Source of the DNA: Bifidobacterium cebidarum
Lineage (GTDB): Bacteria; Actinomycetota; Actinomycetes; Actinomycetales; Bifidobacteriaceae
Direction of reading: 5' to 3'
DNA: 64,000 bases
Assembly (NCBI RefSeq): GCF_009193305.1
Contig: NZ_WBVS01000001.1
Span: forward strand, 460,817 to 524,816
Shown: positions 29,855-39,275 of the stretch, piece by piece
How the letters are laid out: every line of letters begins with the position of its first letter
Numbering within the stretch: position 1 is the first letter of the stretch
Position numbers and translations under genes: made by a program
Notes under the pieces: model-generated
The model's database searches: none
What the model was told of the DNA's origin: nothing
What the model saw: the letters and a program-made list of their open reading frames with translations, nothing else

Positions 29855-32596
29855 ATGACTGAAGGCAATTCCATCATCAACGCCAACCTCACCCCGCTGC
29901 CCGACAAGGTCGGTGTGGACGGTCTTGAGGACAAGTGGCGCGCCGTTTGGGATGAGAACGGCACCTACAAGTTCAACAACACTCGTGACCGCAAGGCCGT
30001 GTATTCCATCGATACCCCGCCGCCCACCGTCTCCGGCTCCCTGCACGTGGGTCATGTGTTCTCCTACACGCACACCGACGTGATCGCGCGTTACAAGCGT
30101 ATGCGCGGCTTTGACGTGTTCTACCCGATGGGTTGGGATGATAACGGCCTGCCGACCGAACGCCGTGTGCAGAACTACTACGGCGTGCGCGTGGACGTCT
30201 CCCTGCCGTACGATCCGAACTTCAAGCCGCCGTACGAGGGCACCGACGGCAAGAAGATCCAGGCCAAGGACCAGGTGCCGATTTCCCGTAAGAACTTCAT
30301 CGAGCTGTGCGAGAAGCTGACCGCCCAGGACGAGAAGCTGTTCGAGGCGCTGTGGCGTAAGCTGGGCCTTTCCATCGACTGGTCCCAGACCTACCACACC
30401 ATCGGCGAGCACCCGCAGCGCGTGGCCCAGAAGGCCTTCCTGCGCAACCTCGCCCGCGGCGAGGCCTACCAGCAGGATGCCCCCGGCCTGTGGGACGTGA
30501 CCTTCCAGACCGCAGTGGCCCAGGCCGAGCTGGAATCCCGCGAATACCCGGGCTTCTACCACAAGATTGCCTTCCGCTTCGAGGATGGCACCCCGATCTA
30601 CATCGAGACCACCCGTCCGGAACTGCTGGCCGCCTGCACCTCGCTGATCGCCAACCCGGATGATGACCGTTACAAGAAGTACTTCGGCCAGGAGGTCTAC
30701 TCCCCGCTGTTCAAGGTCAAGGTGCCGATTCTGGCTCACCCGGCCGCCGAAATGGACAAGGGTGCCGGCATCGCCATGTGCTGTACGTTCGGTGATGTGA
30801 CCGATGTGCAGTGGTGGCGTGATCTGAAGCTGCCGACCCGTTCCATCATCCAGCGCAATGGCCGCATCGTGATGGATACCCCGGATTGGATCACCGATCC
30901 GGCCGGCCGTGAGATCTTCGCCGAAACCGCCGGCAAGACCACGTTCTCCGCCCGCAAGATCATCGTCGACGAGCTGCGCGAATCCGGCGATATGGATGGC
31001 GAGCCGACGCCGACCAAGCGTATGACGAACTTCTACGAGAAGGGCGACAAGCCGCTCGAAATCGTCACCTCCCGCCAGTGGTACCTGAAGAACGGCGGCA
31101 CCGATCCAGCTTTGAACGCACAGCTCATCGAGCGCGGCAAGGAGCTGAACTTCCACCCGGACTTCATGCGCGTGCGTTATGAGAACTGGGTGCACGGCCT
31201 GAACGGCGACTGGCTGATCTCCCGCCAGCGCTTCTTCGGTGTGCCGTTCCCGCTGTGGTACCCGGTGAAGGCCGACGGTTCCGCCGATTACGATCACCCG
31301 CTGACCCCGTCCGAGGACCGTCTGCCGATCGATCCGACCATCGACGTGCCGGAAGGCTACGACGAGTCCCAGCGCGATGTGCCCGGTGGCTTCACCGCCG
31401 AGAAGGACATCATGGACACCTGGGCCACCTCTTCGCTCACCCCGCAGATCGTGACCCACTGGGCCGAGCCGGATGAGGCCTCCCAGGCGCTGTTCAAGGC
31501 CACCTTCCCGATGGATCTGCGCCCGCAGGGCCAGGACATCATCCGCACCTGGCTGTTCTCCACCGTGGACCGCGCCCATCTCGAGAACAAGTGCCTGCCG
31601 TGGGCTCATGCCACGCTGTCCGGCTGGATCCTCGATCCGGACCACAAGAAGATGTCGAAGTCCAAGGGCAACGTCGTGGTGCCGAACGAGCCGATCGAGA
31701 AGTTCGGCGCCGATGCCGTGCGCTACTGGGCCGCCGCCGCCCGTCTGGGCCTCGACGCCACCTACGACGTCGGCCAGATGAAGATCGGCCGTCGCCTGGC
31801 CATCAAGCTGCTGAACGCCACCAAGTTCGCGCTGGCCATCGGCCGCGAGGACGAGAACCATCACGTGGGCGATGCCGCTGTGGCTGCCTGGAACCCAGCA
31901 GACGTGACCGAGCCGCTGGACCGCGCCGCCATGGCCAAGCTGGCCCTGGTGGTCCGTCAGGCCACCGATGCACTGGAGGCCTACGAGCATTCCAAGGCTC
32001 TGGAAGTCATCGAAAGCTACTTCTGGCAGTTCTGCGACGACTACATCGAGCTCGTGAAGAACCGCGCCTATGGCACTCCGGACGAGAAGGGCATTGCTCC
32101 TTCCGAGAAGGCTGTGCTCTCCGCCCGCACCGCTCTGGGCCTGGGCCTTGACGCCTTCGCTCGTCTGTTGGCCCCATACCTGCCGTACGCCACCGAAGAG
32201 GTGTGGAGCTGGATGCACGCCGGCTCCGGCTCCGTGCACCGCGCCGCATGGCCGACTCCGGAACCGTACGTTGAGGCTGCAACCGGTGCCTCCCCGGAGC
32301 TGCTGACCTGGGCCGGCAAGGCTGTGGAGCAGCTGCGCAAGATCAAGTCCGAGGCCAAGGTCTCCATGAAGACCCCGATCCTCTCCGTGGCGCTGACCGC
32401 CGCACAGGAGGGTGTGGACGCCATTCATGCCGCTCTGGGTGATATCGCCCAGGCCGGCCGCGTGGTGGGCAAGTTCGACCTGGTCGCCAAGCACGCGGAG
32501 GAATCCGCCGCTGAAGACGCTGCCGAAGGCGCTTCCGAGACCGAGGTGTCCGTGGCCTCCAGCGAGCTCGGCGAGCCTCCTGTTAAGAAGAAGTGA
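29855..32596 (+). CDS. valS: Valyl-tRNA synthetase
   Basis: This 913-residue class I synthetase charges tRNA-Val. The HIGH motif is in PPPTVSGSLHVGHVF, the editing domain includes ETTRPELLAAC, and the KMSKS motif is in DHKKMSKSKGNVVVPNE. The C-terminal region has an acidic, Ala-rich tail ending PPVKKK. The ATG at 29855 follows CATAAACT closely and has no ribosome site, so a leaderless message is likely. Its last codons are part of a 17-bp inverted repeat and are duplicated 116 bases downstream. Confidence 0.96.
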   Translation: MTEGNSIINANLTPLPDKVGVDGLEDKWRAVWDENGTYKFNNTRDRKAVYSIDTPPPTVSGSLHVGHVFSYTHTDVIARYKRMRGFDVFYPMGWDDNGLPTERRVQNYYGVRVDVSLPYDPNFKPPYEGTDGKKIQAKDQVPISRKNFIELCEKLTAQDEKLFEALWRKLGLSIDWSQTYHTIGEHPQRVAQKAFLRNLARGEAYQQDAPGLWDVTFQTAVAQAELESREYPGFYHKIAFRFEDGTPIYIETTRPELLAACTSLIANPDDDRYKKYFGQEVYSPLFKVKVPILAHPAAEMDKGAGIAMCCTFGDVTDVQWWRDLKLPTRSIIQRNGRIVMDTPDWITDPAGREIFAETAGKTTFSARKIIVDELRESGDMDGEPTPTKRMTNFYEKGDKPLEIVTSRQWYLKNGGTDPALNAQLIERGKELNFHPDFMRVRYENWVHGLNGDWLISRQRFFGVPFPLWYPVKADGSADYDHPLTPSEDRLPIDPTIDVPEGYDESQRDVPGGFTAEKDIMDTWATSSLTPQIVTHWAEPDEASQALFKATFPMDLRPQGQDIIRTWLFSTVDRAHLENKCLPWAHATLSGWILDPDHKKMSKSKGNVVVPNEPIEKFGADAVRYWAAAARLGLDATYDVGQMKIGRRLAIKLLNATKFALAIGREDENHHVGDAAVAAWNPADVTEPLDRAAMAKLALVVRQATDALEAYEHSKALEVIESYFWQFCDDYIELVKNRAYGTPDEKGIAPSEKAVLSARTALGLGLDAFARLLAPYLPYATEEVWSWMHAGSGSVHRAAWPTPEPYVEAATGASPELLTWAGKAVEQLRKIKSEAKVSMKTPILSVALTAAQEGVDAIHAALGDIAQAGRVVGKFDLVAKHAEESAAEDAAEGASETEVSVASSELGEPPVKKK

Positions 32597-32619
32597 TTCC
32601 ACTCTTCTTAACAGGAGGC
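32575..32619 (+). terminator. Hairpin across the valS stop codon
   Basis: A perfect 17-bp inverted repeat (32575-32591 with 32603-32619, 11-base loop) includes the last six sense codons and the stop of valS. No T-run follows, so it may stabilise the 3' end or be part of the inserted repeat rather than a true terminator. Confidence 0.6.
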
Positions 32620-32715
32620 CTTCGCGGCTGCTTATAGTGCAGCCGCTCACCTCGCCTGCGGGAACCCCACTGGGCTTCCCGCTACACGGCTCGGCCTGTT
32701 AAGAAGAAGTGATTC
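32579..32715 (+). repeat. 21-bp direct repeat of the valS 3' end enclosing a hairpin-rich segment
   Basis: Bases 32579-32599 (PVKKK-stop codons plus three bases) recur exactly at 32695-32715. Between them lie two more stems, GCGGCTGC/GCAGCCGC (32624-32646) and GCGGGAA/TTCCCGC (32658-32682). It looks like an insertion or duplication at the gene end. Confidence 0.88.
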
Positions 32716-32722
32716 ATCTCAA

Positions 32723-32761
32723 CTCTCTGTAGGGGAGCCATCAGCACTAGCTGACTGAGAG
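32723..32761. repeat. REP-like palindromic element
   Basis: A nested stem (CTCTC/GAGAG outside, TCAGC/GCTGA inside) has the sequence GGGGAGCC...GCTGACTGAGAGG. It resembles dispersed palindromes I recall from gut bacterial genomes. A related sequence is at 33288-33330 on the other side of the next gene, and part of one at 45512-45528. Confidence 0.6.
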
Positions 32762-32766
32762 GTTCC

Positions 32767-32810
32767 AAGCCGCTGAACTGATGTGATGTCAGTTCAGCGG
32801 CTTATTTTTT
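32767..32810 (+). terminator. Strong intrinsic terminator after valS region
   Basis: A perfect 15-bp stem (32767-32781 with 32789-32803), a 7-base loop and a run of six T residues end transcription from valS. It lies 170 bases after the gene, beyond the duplicated segment. Confidence 0.9.
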
Positions 32811-32856
32811 CGAAATCATACCGTTCGACGGAACCGTTCCCACCTAATCGGCCGCT

Positions 32857-33267
32857 CTACTCTGCAGACTGACCAGTGCGAATGCGCAGATGACGCAGCT
32901 CCTGCTCAAGATTCATGATGCGTAATGCTTGCTCCCGGATGAGCGCGTCCCGTGGGTCGGCGTCGGCCGCAACGGGCGTGAAATCGCGATGCTCGCCCAT
33001 GGTGGCGTCCACGATTTTGTTCAAGTTCGGATCGCTGCGCCAACGCGAGAAGCTGCGCTCTATGCGCTTGGAACCCACTAATGCGGGCGGCAAGCCAGCC
33101 TGTTTGAACATTTCCGTGGGAGATTCCCCAACACGGTCGCGACGCAGGCATTCCACTTTGAACTCCTGCTCATAGGTGATGCGGTTATGCGTTGCGTGCC
33201 TCACTGCCGGCAACGTATTCAGATACCGCACCTGTCCCTCATCAAACAATACTTTCCCGTGAGTCAT
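32857..33267 (-). CDS. Helix-turn-helix protein, transposase OrfA-like
   Basis: This 136-residue protein resembles the stand-alone HTH proteins related to IS3-type OrfA: RITYEQEFKVECLRRDRVG, SPTEMFKQAGLPPALVGSKRI, and a C-terminal coiled helix (EQALRIMNLEQELRHLR). No transposase catalytic gene (OrfB, DDE) follows and no inverted termini are evident. It is therefore a remnant or a domesticated DNA-binding protein. It is bracketed by REP-like palindromes and lies where the pilus sortase gene would be expected. Confidence 0.65.
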   Translation of the reverse strand: MTHGKVLFDEGQVRYLNTLPAVRHATHNRITYEQEFKVECLRRDRVGESPTEMFKQAGLPPALVGSKRIERSFSRWRSDPNLNKIVDATMGEHRDFTPVAADADPRDALIREQALRIMNLEQELRHLRIRTGQSAE

Positions 33268-33356
33268 ACAACTTACTCCTAGAAAACCTCTGGCTCCCCT
33301 TTGTGAGAGGAACTGTCAGCTGGAAGCCTGGCCGAAAGAAGGTAGTAATTAGATAT

Positions 33357-33392
33357 GAAAAGGAGGCTCGCGGTGTTTGCCACGAGCCTCCT
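33357..33392 (-). terminator. Terminator of the pilin operon
   Basis: AGGAGGCTCG (33361-33370) pairs with CGAGCCTCCT (33383-33392). On the minus strand the stem is followed by TTTTC. It lies about 50 bases after the pilin stop. Confidence 0.8.
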
Positions 33393-33443
33393 GATTAGCT
33401 AGTTGGAAGCGAACTGGAACCCAACTCGCTTTCAGCGGTCAGC

Positions 33444-35126
33444 TCAGGCCTGGAGGGCCTTGCTGGTGCGGCGGCTCTTGGCGAACACCGTGGCGGCTGC
33501 ACCCGCGAGGAGCACAGCAATCACAGTGAACAGCGCAGTGCCCGCGGCACCGGTCAACGGCAGCTCGGTCAGGTTCTTCACGTTGAGAACCTTCTGGTAC
33601 GTTACGCCGTTGTCCTTGACGGTGTCGTTCGCCTTGACCAGGCCGAGACCGCTGTTATCGGCGAAGGAGGCATCACCGTTCTCATCGATGGTGACGGTGA
33701 ACTTCGCACGCACCTGGGCGTAGCCGGTCGGGATGCCATACTCGTACACGGTGTACTTACCGGGGCCGAAGCCCTTCAGGGTGAAGTAGCCCGAAGCGTC
33801 GGAGGCCAGCTCTTCCTTGATGTTCGCGGCGGAGGCAGTGGCCTTCGTCCATACACCGTTGGAGCCGGTGAACTTCAGCGCGGTGGCCTTGTTCGGATCA
33901 GCGTTGGCGCCCTCGTACACCTTGAAGCTGGCGTTGTTGATGCCGTTGCCTTCCTTGTCGACCTTCTTGAAGTTGAAGTCGTAGGTGTAGACGACCGGAT
34001 CATACGGCGGGGTAGTGTCGTGCTTGCTGTCGTCGTACGGGTTATTGGAGTACTCGAGCTTCACGTCGTTCGGGTTGCCGTTGTTGCGGATCACGGCGTC
34101 GTCGTTAAGCAGCGCGTGGTATTCGACGGTGATGGAATCGCCGATGGTCGGCTTGGTGTTGACGAAGTCAGTGAAGTCAATCTCAACGACCTGCTTGCCT
34201 GTAGCGGCGTCACGGTCCTTCACAGTTACGGTGTAGTCCTTGTTCTCCGTGAGGATCTTCGTACCGATCTTCACGACGGGCTTGTCATCAGTCTCATTAA
34301 TGAAGGTCAAACCCTTGGACAAGGTATCAATCATCTTGTACGTGTAGGTGGTGTAGCCCGTGTAGTTCGGCACGTTGCCCTTGAGTCGATAGGGGACCTT
34401 ATCGCCCACAGAAACCTTGTCGGTATCGGTCTCCTGACCGTCTTTCACGATCACCTTGCCGATGGTGGGCAACGTGTTCTTCATGTCAACTACACCATCG
34501 GACAGGACCGTCTGGGTTGTATCCTCGGTGGTGGTCCACGGGGTGCCCACGACGATGGCCAGTGAACGGGTGGAGCCCTTGACCGTCGTGGTGGAATCCA
34601 CGGCAGCGTCATCCACGATCAGATACAGGCCCACGTCAGGCAGGGTGATGGTCTTCTGCTTGTCGTTGCCCTGCACGTCCTGAAGAGTCACGGCCTCCAA
34701 GCCAGCGACAACCGTGGGGTCCTTGGCCAGGTAATCCGCGAATAGACGGGTCTTGCCCGTGTACTTCGAGGCGCTGTTACCGGACTGGTCCAGGGTGCCG
34801 GGCGTCTCCAAAGCCCACTGCAGCGGATCCTTGCCGTCCGGCACGGTCGCGCCAGCGTCCTTCAAAGCGGCGGTCACTTCGCTCTTGTACGCATCCACGG
34901 TCTTCACGCCGGCGACACCGTTGTCAACGCTGTAAGCTGCAATCTTCACGGCCTTGAACGTATGACCCGTGAACTGGGCCGCGTCCTCGGCGTTCAACGT
35001 GATGGTCTTGGTCGTCGGCATTACCGCCGCCGCATTGGCGGTGGTGACGCCCAGGGCCAGGCCGCTGATGCCGACCGCGAAGGCGGCAAGGGCGGCGAAC
35101 CCCTTCTTCAACAATGAACCCTTCAT
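33444..35126 (-). CDS. Major fimbrial pilin, LPXTG anchored (FimA-like)
   Basis: This 560-residue shaft pilin of Gram-positive sortase-assembled fimbriae has a signal peptide (MKGSLLKKGFAALAAFAVG... ending TTANA), pilin domains with isopeptide-type strands, an E-box-like motif in GKYTVYEYGIPTGYA, and the sorting signal LPLTG followed by a helix and SRRTSKALQA. A strong AAAGGA box precedes the ATG. It follows the large adhesin gene in the same direction with a 190-bp gap. No class C sortase gene, normally the next in such loci, is present downstream. Confidence 0.88.
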   Translation of the reverse strand: MKGSLLKKGFAALAAFAVGISGLALGVTTANAAAVMPTTKTITLNAEDAAQFTGHTFKAVKIAAYSVDNGVAGVKTVDAYKSEVTAALKDAGATVPDGKDPLQWALETPGTLDQSGNSASKYTGKTRLFADYLAKDPTVVAGLEAVTLQDVQGNDKQKTITLPDVGLYLIVDDAAVDSTTTVKGSTRSLAIVVGTPWTTTEDTTQTVLSDGVVDMKNTLPTIGKVIVKDGQETDTDKVSVGDKVPYRLKGNVPNYTGYTTYTYKMIDTLSKGLTFINETDDKPVVKIGTKILTENKDYTVTVKDRDAATGKQVVEIDFTDFVNTKPTIGDSITVEYHALLNDDAVIRNNGNPNDVKLEYSNNPYDDSKHDTTPPYDPVVYTYDFNFKKVDKEGNGINNASFKVYEGANADPNKATALKFTGSNGVWTKATASAANIKEELASDASGYFTLKGFGPGKYTVYEYGIPTGYAQVRAKFTVTIDENGDASFADNSGLGLVKANDTVKDNGVTYQKVLNVKNLTELPLTGAAGTALFTVIAVLLAGAAATVFAKSRRTSKALQA

Positions 35127-35316
35127 CAGAGATCATTCCTTTCTCCGCCCCCTTGGCCGGCTTCCTACACCGGTAGACTGGAGGCTGATTGTGGTTAATA
35201 CCAACTGCAATCACCCCGGGCGACGGCGTCGAATCATTGGCGTGAACCACGCCGACGCCCGGTCCTCATGCGCCCCGCCGCAAAGCACACCTCTTGCAGC
35301 GGGAAGTCCTAAATTG

Positions 35317-38300
35317 CTATTCGGTTATGAAACCCTTGCGCTTGCGCCACTCGTGCCAGATGGCACCGGCAGCAACGATGAGCAACGCCAGTCCGCCGCC
35401 AATGGCAAGCAATCCACGCGCGGTTCCGATACCACCTGTCAGAGGCAATGTGGATATGGATTTCGCGTTCGTCACGGGCTTGCCGCCATTCACGGTCGCC
35501 TCGCCGCCAGGGGTGATGGTGACGGTGAACGTGCGCCGGCTTACGTCGGAGGGTAGGACGTAACCGGCCGGTGGATTCGTCTCGGTCAACTCATACGTGC
35601 CTGGAGCGAGATTCTCCACCTTAAACTTGCCGGCATCTTTATCCGAGTCATTCTTGCCGGCAATCTCCGTCGTGCTGCCATCAGGCGTGTAGCGATCGGA
35701 CACCGTGCACCCAGATTCTTTGGAGCAATCGGACACCGTGCCGGACACCTGCTGTGAGACTTCACCAGCCTTCGGCTTGAGAGTCCACTGGGAGCCGCCA
35801 ATCGGCTTCGATGTGTTCGCATCGACCTTCGACCATTTCAGCAAGCCCGGCTCCGGCAAGTTCGTCACCGTGCCGTCAAAGTTCAGATTGTTCCAAACCA
35901 CCTTCAACTCGTTCGAGCACGACCACGTAATCGAGAAGTTCACCACCGCACTACCTGCGTAATGGTCCGGGGCCTTCGTCTCCTTGAGACTGAACTGGGT
36001 TACACCTGCCTGCTGGCCCAGATGGGTCATACAGTTCGAGGGCTGTGTCAGACCAGCATCCTTGAGCTCGTTGAGTGTGAACGACGTCTTGAAGGCACCC
36101 GGAGCGTCATCCTCATCGTTCTCGCCTTGGACCAGCTGGTTGTCATCCGTTGTATACCGGTCCTTTACGGTCTTGAGCGTATTGCCCTTGCCGTCCGAAC
36201 CCTTGATGATATCCCACTCAGAACCGGGCAGCTTCTTGGACTTGTCGTTCGCGTCGACCTTCGTCCACGTGATATCAATGCCTATCGGCTTGTTGCCGAT
36301 AGAATCCTTCGACGTACCGTCCACCAACACCTTGGCGGGGTTGTCCACCGTGGTCGTATCGTCGATTGTGAACTTGTATGTGACCGGGTTGCCGTTCTCG
36401 TACTTTGTGATCTCGTACCCATCCGGGGCCTTCGTCTCCACAAGATCGTAATGACCGGACGGCAAGTTGTTCACCTGAATCACACCCGGATCACTATTCG
36501 CGTCGTACTGGGCCTCGTTGCGCAAATCATCCTTCGAGACCTTATCGACGATCTTGCGTTTGAACGGACTTCCACCATCCGCCTTAAGACAATCGCCATA
36601 TGCACAGGTGAGCTGCCACTCCGAACCGGACAACGGGTCGCCTGAAGTATTCTCGGCATCGATCTTCCGCCACTTCACCGAACCCGCATACGCCGTATTC
36701 GACACCGTACCGCCTGCGCCAACACCGTTACCGGACAACGTGACGATTCCACCCGTCTTGGGTACCGTGAACGTGTACGTCGCAGTCGACGACTGGTAGC
36801 CGTTCGGAGCCTTCGTCTCTTCAAGTGTGTATGTCGCACCGACATCCAAACCGGTCACCTGCAGAGCGCCAGGCACACTGTTCATGTCCTTCAATTTCTT
36901 CGGGTTGGCGGAATCGTCAGCATCGCCGTTATCCGCCACGACGCCCACAACGGCCCCATCGCTCTTCTTGATGGTCCACTCGGAACCAGGCAGCTTCGTG
37001 GAATCGGCGGAGTCGACCTTCGACCACTCCACACCGCCGCTGGTCGGGTACGAGGTTTGTGCGTTGCCGCGCCAGGGGAAGTTGTGACGTTCTATGGAGA
37101 AGCCAGTGCCGTATGCCTTGGCGAACGCCGCACTAACTGTCGATGCCATCCCTGTATATGCCTGAGACAGCCACAAGTCACCACCTACGAGAAGCTTGCC
37201 GTTCGTGGAGGTCCACACCTCCGTGCGACCGGCGTTCGCCGCCATGATGCTTCCAATCACACCGGCCTCCGCATCAGCACCTGTCACACCCGCTTTTTCA
37301 TTTTCGGGAGTTTGGGAATGCTTCAAAGTGTCACCAGTTGGCTTCACAGCTGCCGTCTGGTTTGTCCATCCATCGAAGTTCGCGATCTTCAGCGTGTTGT
37401 TCGCGCCCACACTGGAGAAGTTCCACATGACGGAGCTCGCCGCCGTCGTCAACAGCTTTTGCTGTTCTTCCGTACCGCGATACTCATGCGCTATCTCCTG
37501 GCCGTTCCACTTGAACCGCCAACCCGTACGGAAGTTGATGTCGCCTTGGATGTCGTTGCCGGATGCGTCCTTGTTCACCACATTGACCAGCACGGAAGCC
37601 CCCTTCGGGATCTTCTCGAAGTCAAAGCTGACACCGGTCCACCCATGCTCCTGATACGCCTTTTCGACATCGGCGTAATTCAGAGTGAACACCTGCAGCG
37701 TATGGTCCGCGTCGCCGTCTCCGGTGAACGTGACCAATCCCTCGCCACCCTTGACATTGGGGTCGTCGCTCGCCGCACGCACGGAAATTTTCGTATACCG
37801 CAACCAGGTGGCCGGCTGACCATTAAACAACGAGTCCCAGTATTTGCCGTTGCCGGATTCGTTCAATTGCGCCGTCTGGTTGCCATTTTGAGCGGTCGCC
37901 TGAGCATTCTCCGTCCCATTGCCGGTAACGTCTTTCACCTCAATGGCGCCATCCAACGCAGAATCGTTACCTTTGAGCCAGAACTGATACGCCTGTTTGT
38001 ACGGAGCAATGGACGTATCGCCGAAGTTCACATTGGCGTACACCACACCCTCATGAGGGGTCGTCGAATCAAACGAATCCGACATGCCTTTCAACGTGGA
38101 CGTATAGTTACTGTAGTCCACGAGCGCACCATTTTGATCCGTGACCTTGCTCAAGGCAACGCTCTTACCCAGATTGTCATTGACGCCGTAACCGTTATTG
38201 AGGGCAAGCGACCGTAGGAATTTTTTGAGTTCGCTATGGGGATTCTTTTCGTCCAACTCGCCATATAGCGACTGATTACTTCCACCAATTTTCGCGTTGT

Positions 38301-38872
38301 CGTTTTCATCGGTGGAATTCAGGAAGAAACGCTGGTTATAGTCATATTTATACTCATCTGCGTTAAAGGCACCTACATCACCACCCACAGCCAAAACGGT
38401 GCCTTTCGCGGGAAAGCCAGCGCCCCATGCCTTACCACCCAGGCTCATCCAACGGCCCAAGTTGCCCATGACATTACCCTGAACGACGGTACGCCCTTCA
38501 AGCTCGACCGTCATGCCCGGACGACCAGGATATCCGGATTTAGAGTAAGAGTTTGTGGGCATGCCCGTACCATTCAACTTGAAATCAGAGTGATTATATG
38601 TATTCGGAGCTGGCACGCCCACCCATAAATCGCCACCCACATACGTGGCCACATTGGAATCCGTCAAACCCGTCTGGTCCCATGAGCAGCCATCCGCAAA
38701 ACATGATTCGGAATCCGTAGACTTGACCGTCGCGCCACCATTGGCATCATTGGATTCTCCGTATGCCACAGCCGCACACGACACCATCGTCGCAACAGCC
38801 ACCAAGGCTCCGGCAACCCTAGAAAACAGCTTGGAGGCTACCCCCCCCCACGAGTTTTCCACTCTTTCGCAT
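35317..38872 (-). CDS. Large fimbrial tip adhesin, phase-variable, OFF as sequenced
   Basis: This is a roughly 1,180-residue surface protein: an N-terminal choice-of-anchor-like domain (SNVATYVGGDLWVGVP), then several SpaA/Cna-B repeats each with an E-box-like ETKAP (TLEETKAPNGY, LVETKAPDGYE, LKETKAPDHY, LTETNPPAGY), LPLTGG and a membrane anchor. The best start is ATG 38872, with AGGAGG five bases upstream, giving MRKSGKLV and then a signal helix. A run of nine G (38841-38849) follows within 12 codons. With G9 this start runs into TAG after 17 codons; G8 or G11 would join it to the adhesin. The long frame open with G9 has only weak GTG/TTG starts. Confidence 0.82.
38841..38849 (-). promoter_or_regulatory. 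Poly-G tract for slipped-strand phase variation
   Basis: Nine G residues on the coding strand lie inside the signal-peptide region of the adhesin. Changes in length would switch translation on or off. G-tract switching of sortase-dependent pili has been described in bifidobacteria. Confidence 0.8.
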
Positions 38873-38972
38873 AGCGTCCTCCTCAATCTCTCAAACAGTA
38901 CGCTGACAGAGCCGCTCACAACCCTTGCAACCCTATCGGCACTCTGCTTGGCAGTTTAGGACAACGCCCCGT

Positions 38973-39000
38973 TAATTACTACAGATACCCCCGTTGTCAA
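38973..39000 (-). promoter_or_regulatory. Probable promoter of the fimbrial operon
   Basis: TTGACA (38995-39000) and TAATTA (38973-38978) are separated by 16 bases on the minus strand, about 95 bases before the adhesin start. The rest of 39001-39275 contains no gene that I can support; it has short AT-rich stretches and part of a sequence like the twin palindromes at 25652. Confidence 0.6.
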
Positions 39001-39275
39001 GATCAAGGGGTGCTATTGAGTCCAATATATGATACGTAATGTGCTCACTTCGTCGCAGAGAACGAGATACAGGCCCCAGCAACGGATGCTTTCCCACACT
39101 CCCTCACAAATACCCGCATACATTTTTGGACCCTAATATGTGGGAGCCACACACATTTTGGCGGGGGTAATTGAGGCAGTCACGGCTAGCGAACCTGCCA
39201 TTGTGGGCAATCAACGGGCTGCAGCCATATCTGAACCGGCGCTCCGACGATTGGGCGCATACGAAATAATCGTAT

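Noticed and set aside
29735..32650. 971-codon open frame on the minus strand opposite valS
   Set aside because: It is an antisense frame created by the biased codon use of valS; its composition (Gly, His, Leu, Val rich) does not look like a protein.
32723..32803. Possible TPP riboswitch (GGGGAGCC ... CTGAGAGG)
   Set aside because: The second half of the aptamer is missing, no thiamine gene follows, and the sequence is better explained by a REP-like palindrome followed by a terminator.
38873..38919. GTG 38919 as the start of the large adhesin
   Set aside because: The long frame is open with G9 from here, but the GTG has no ribosome site and lies ahead of a perfect AGGAGG-ATG unit in another frame; phase-OFF is the better reading.
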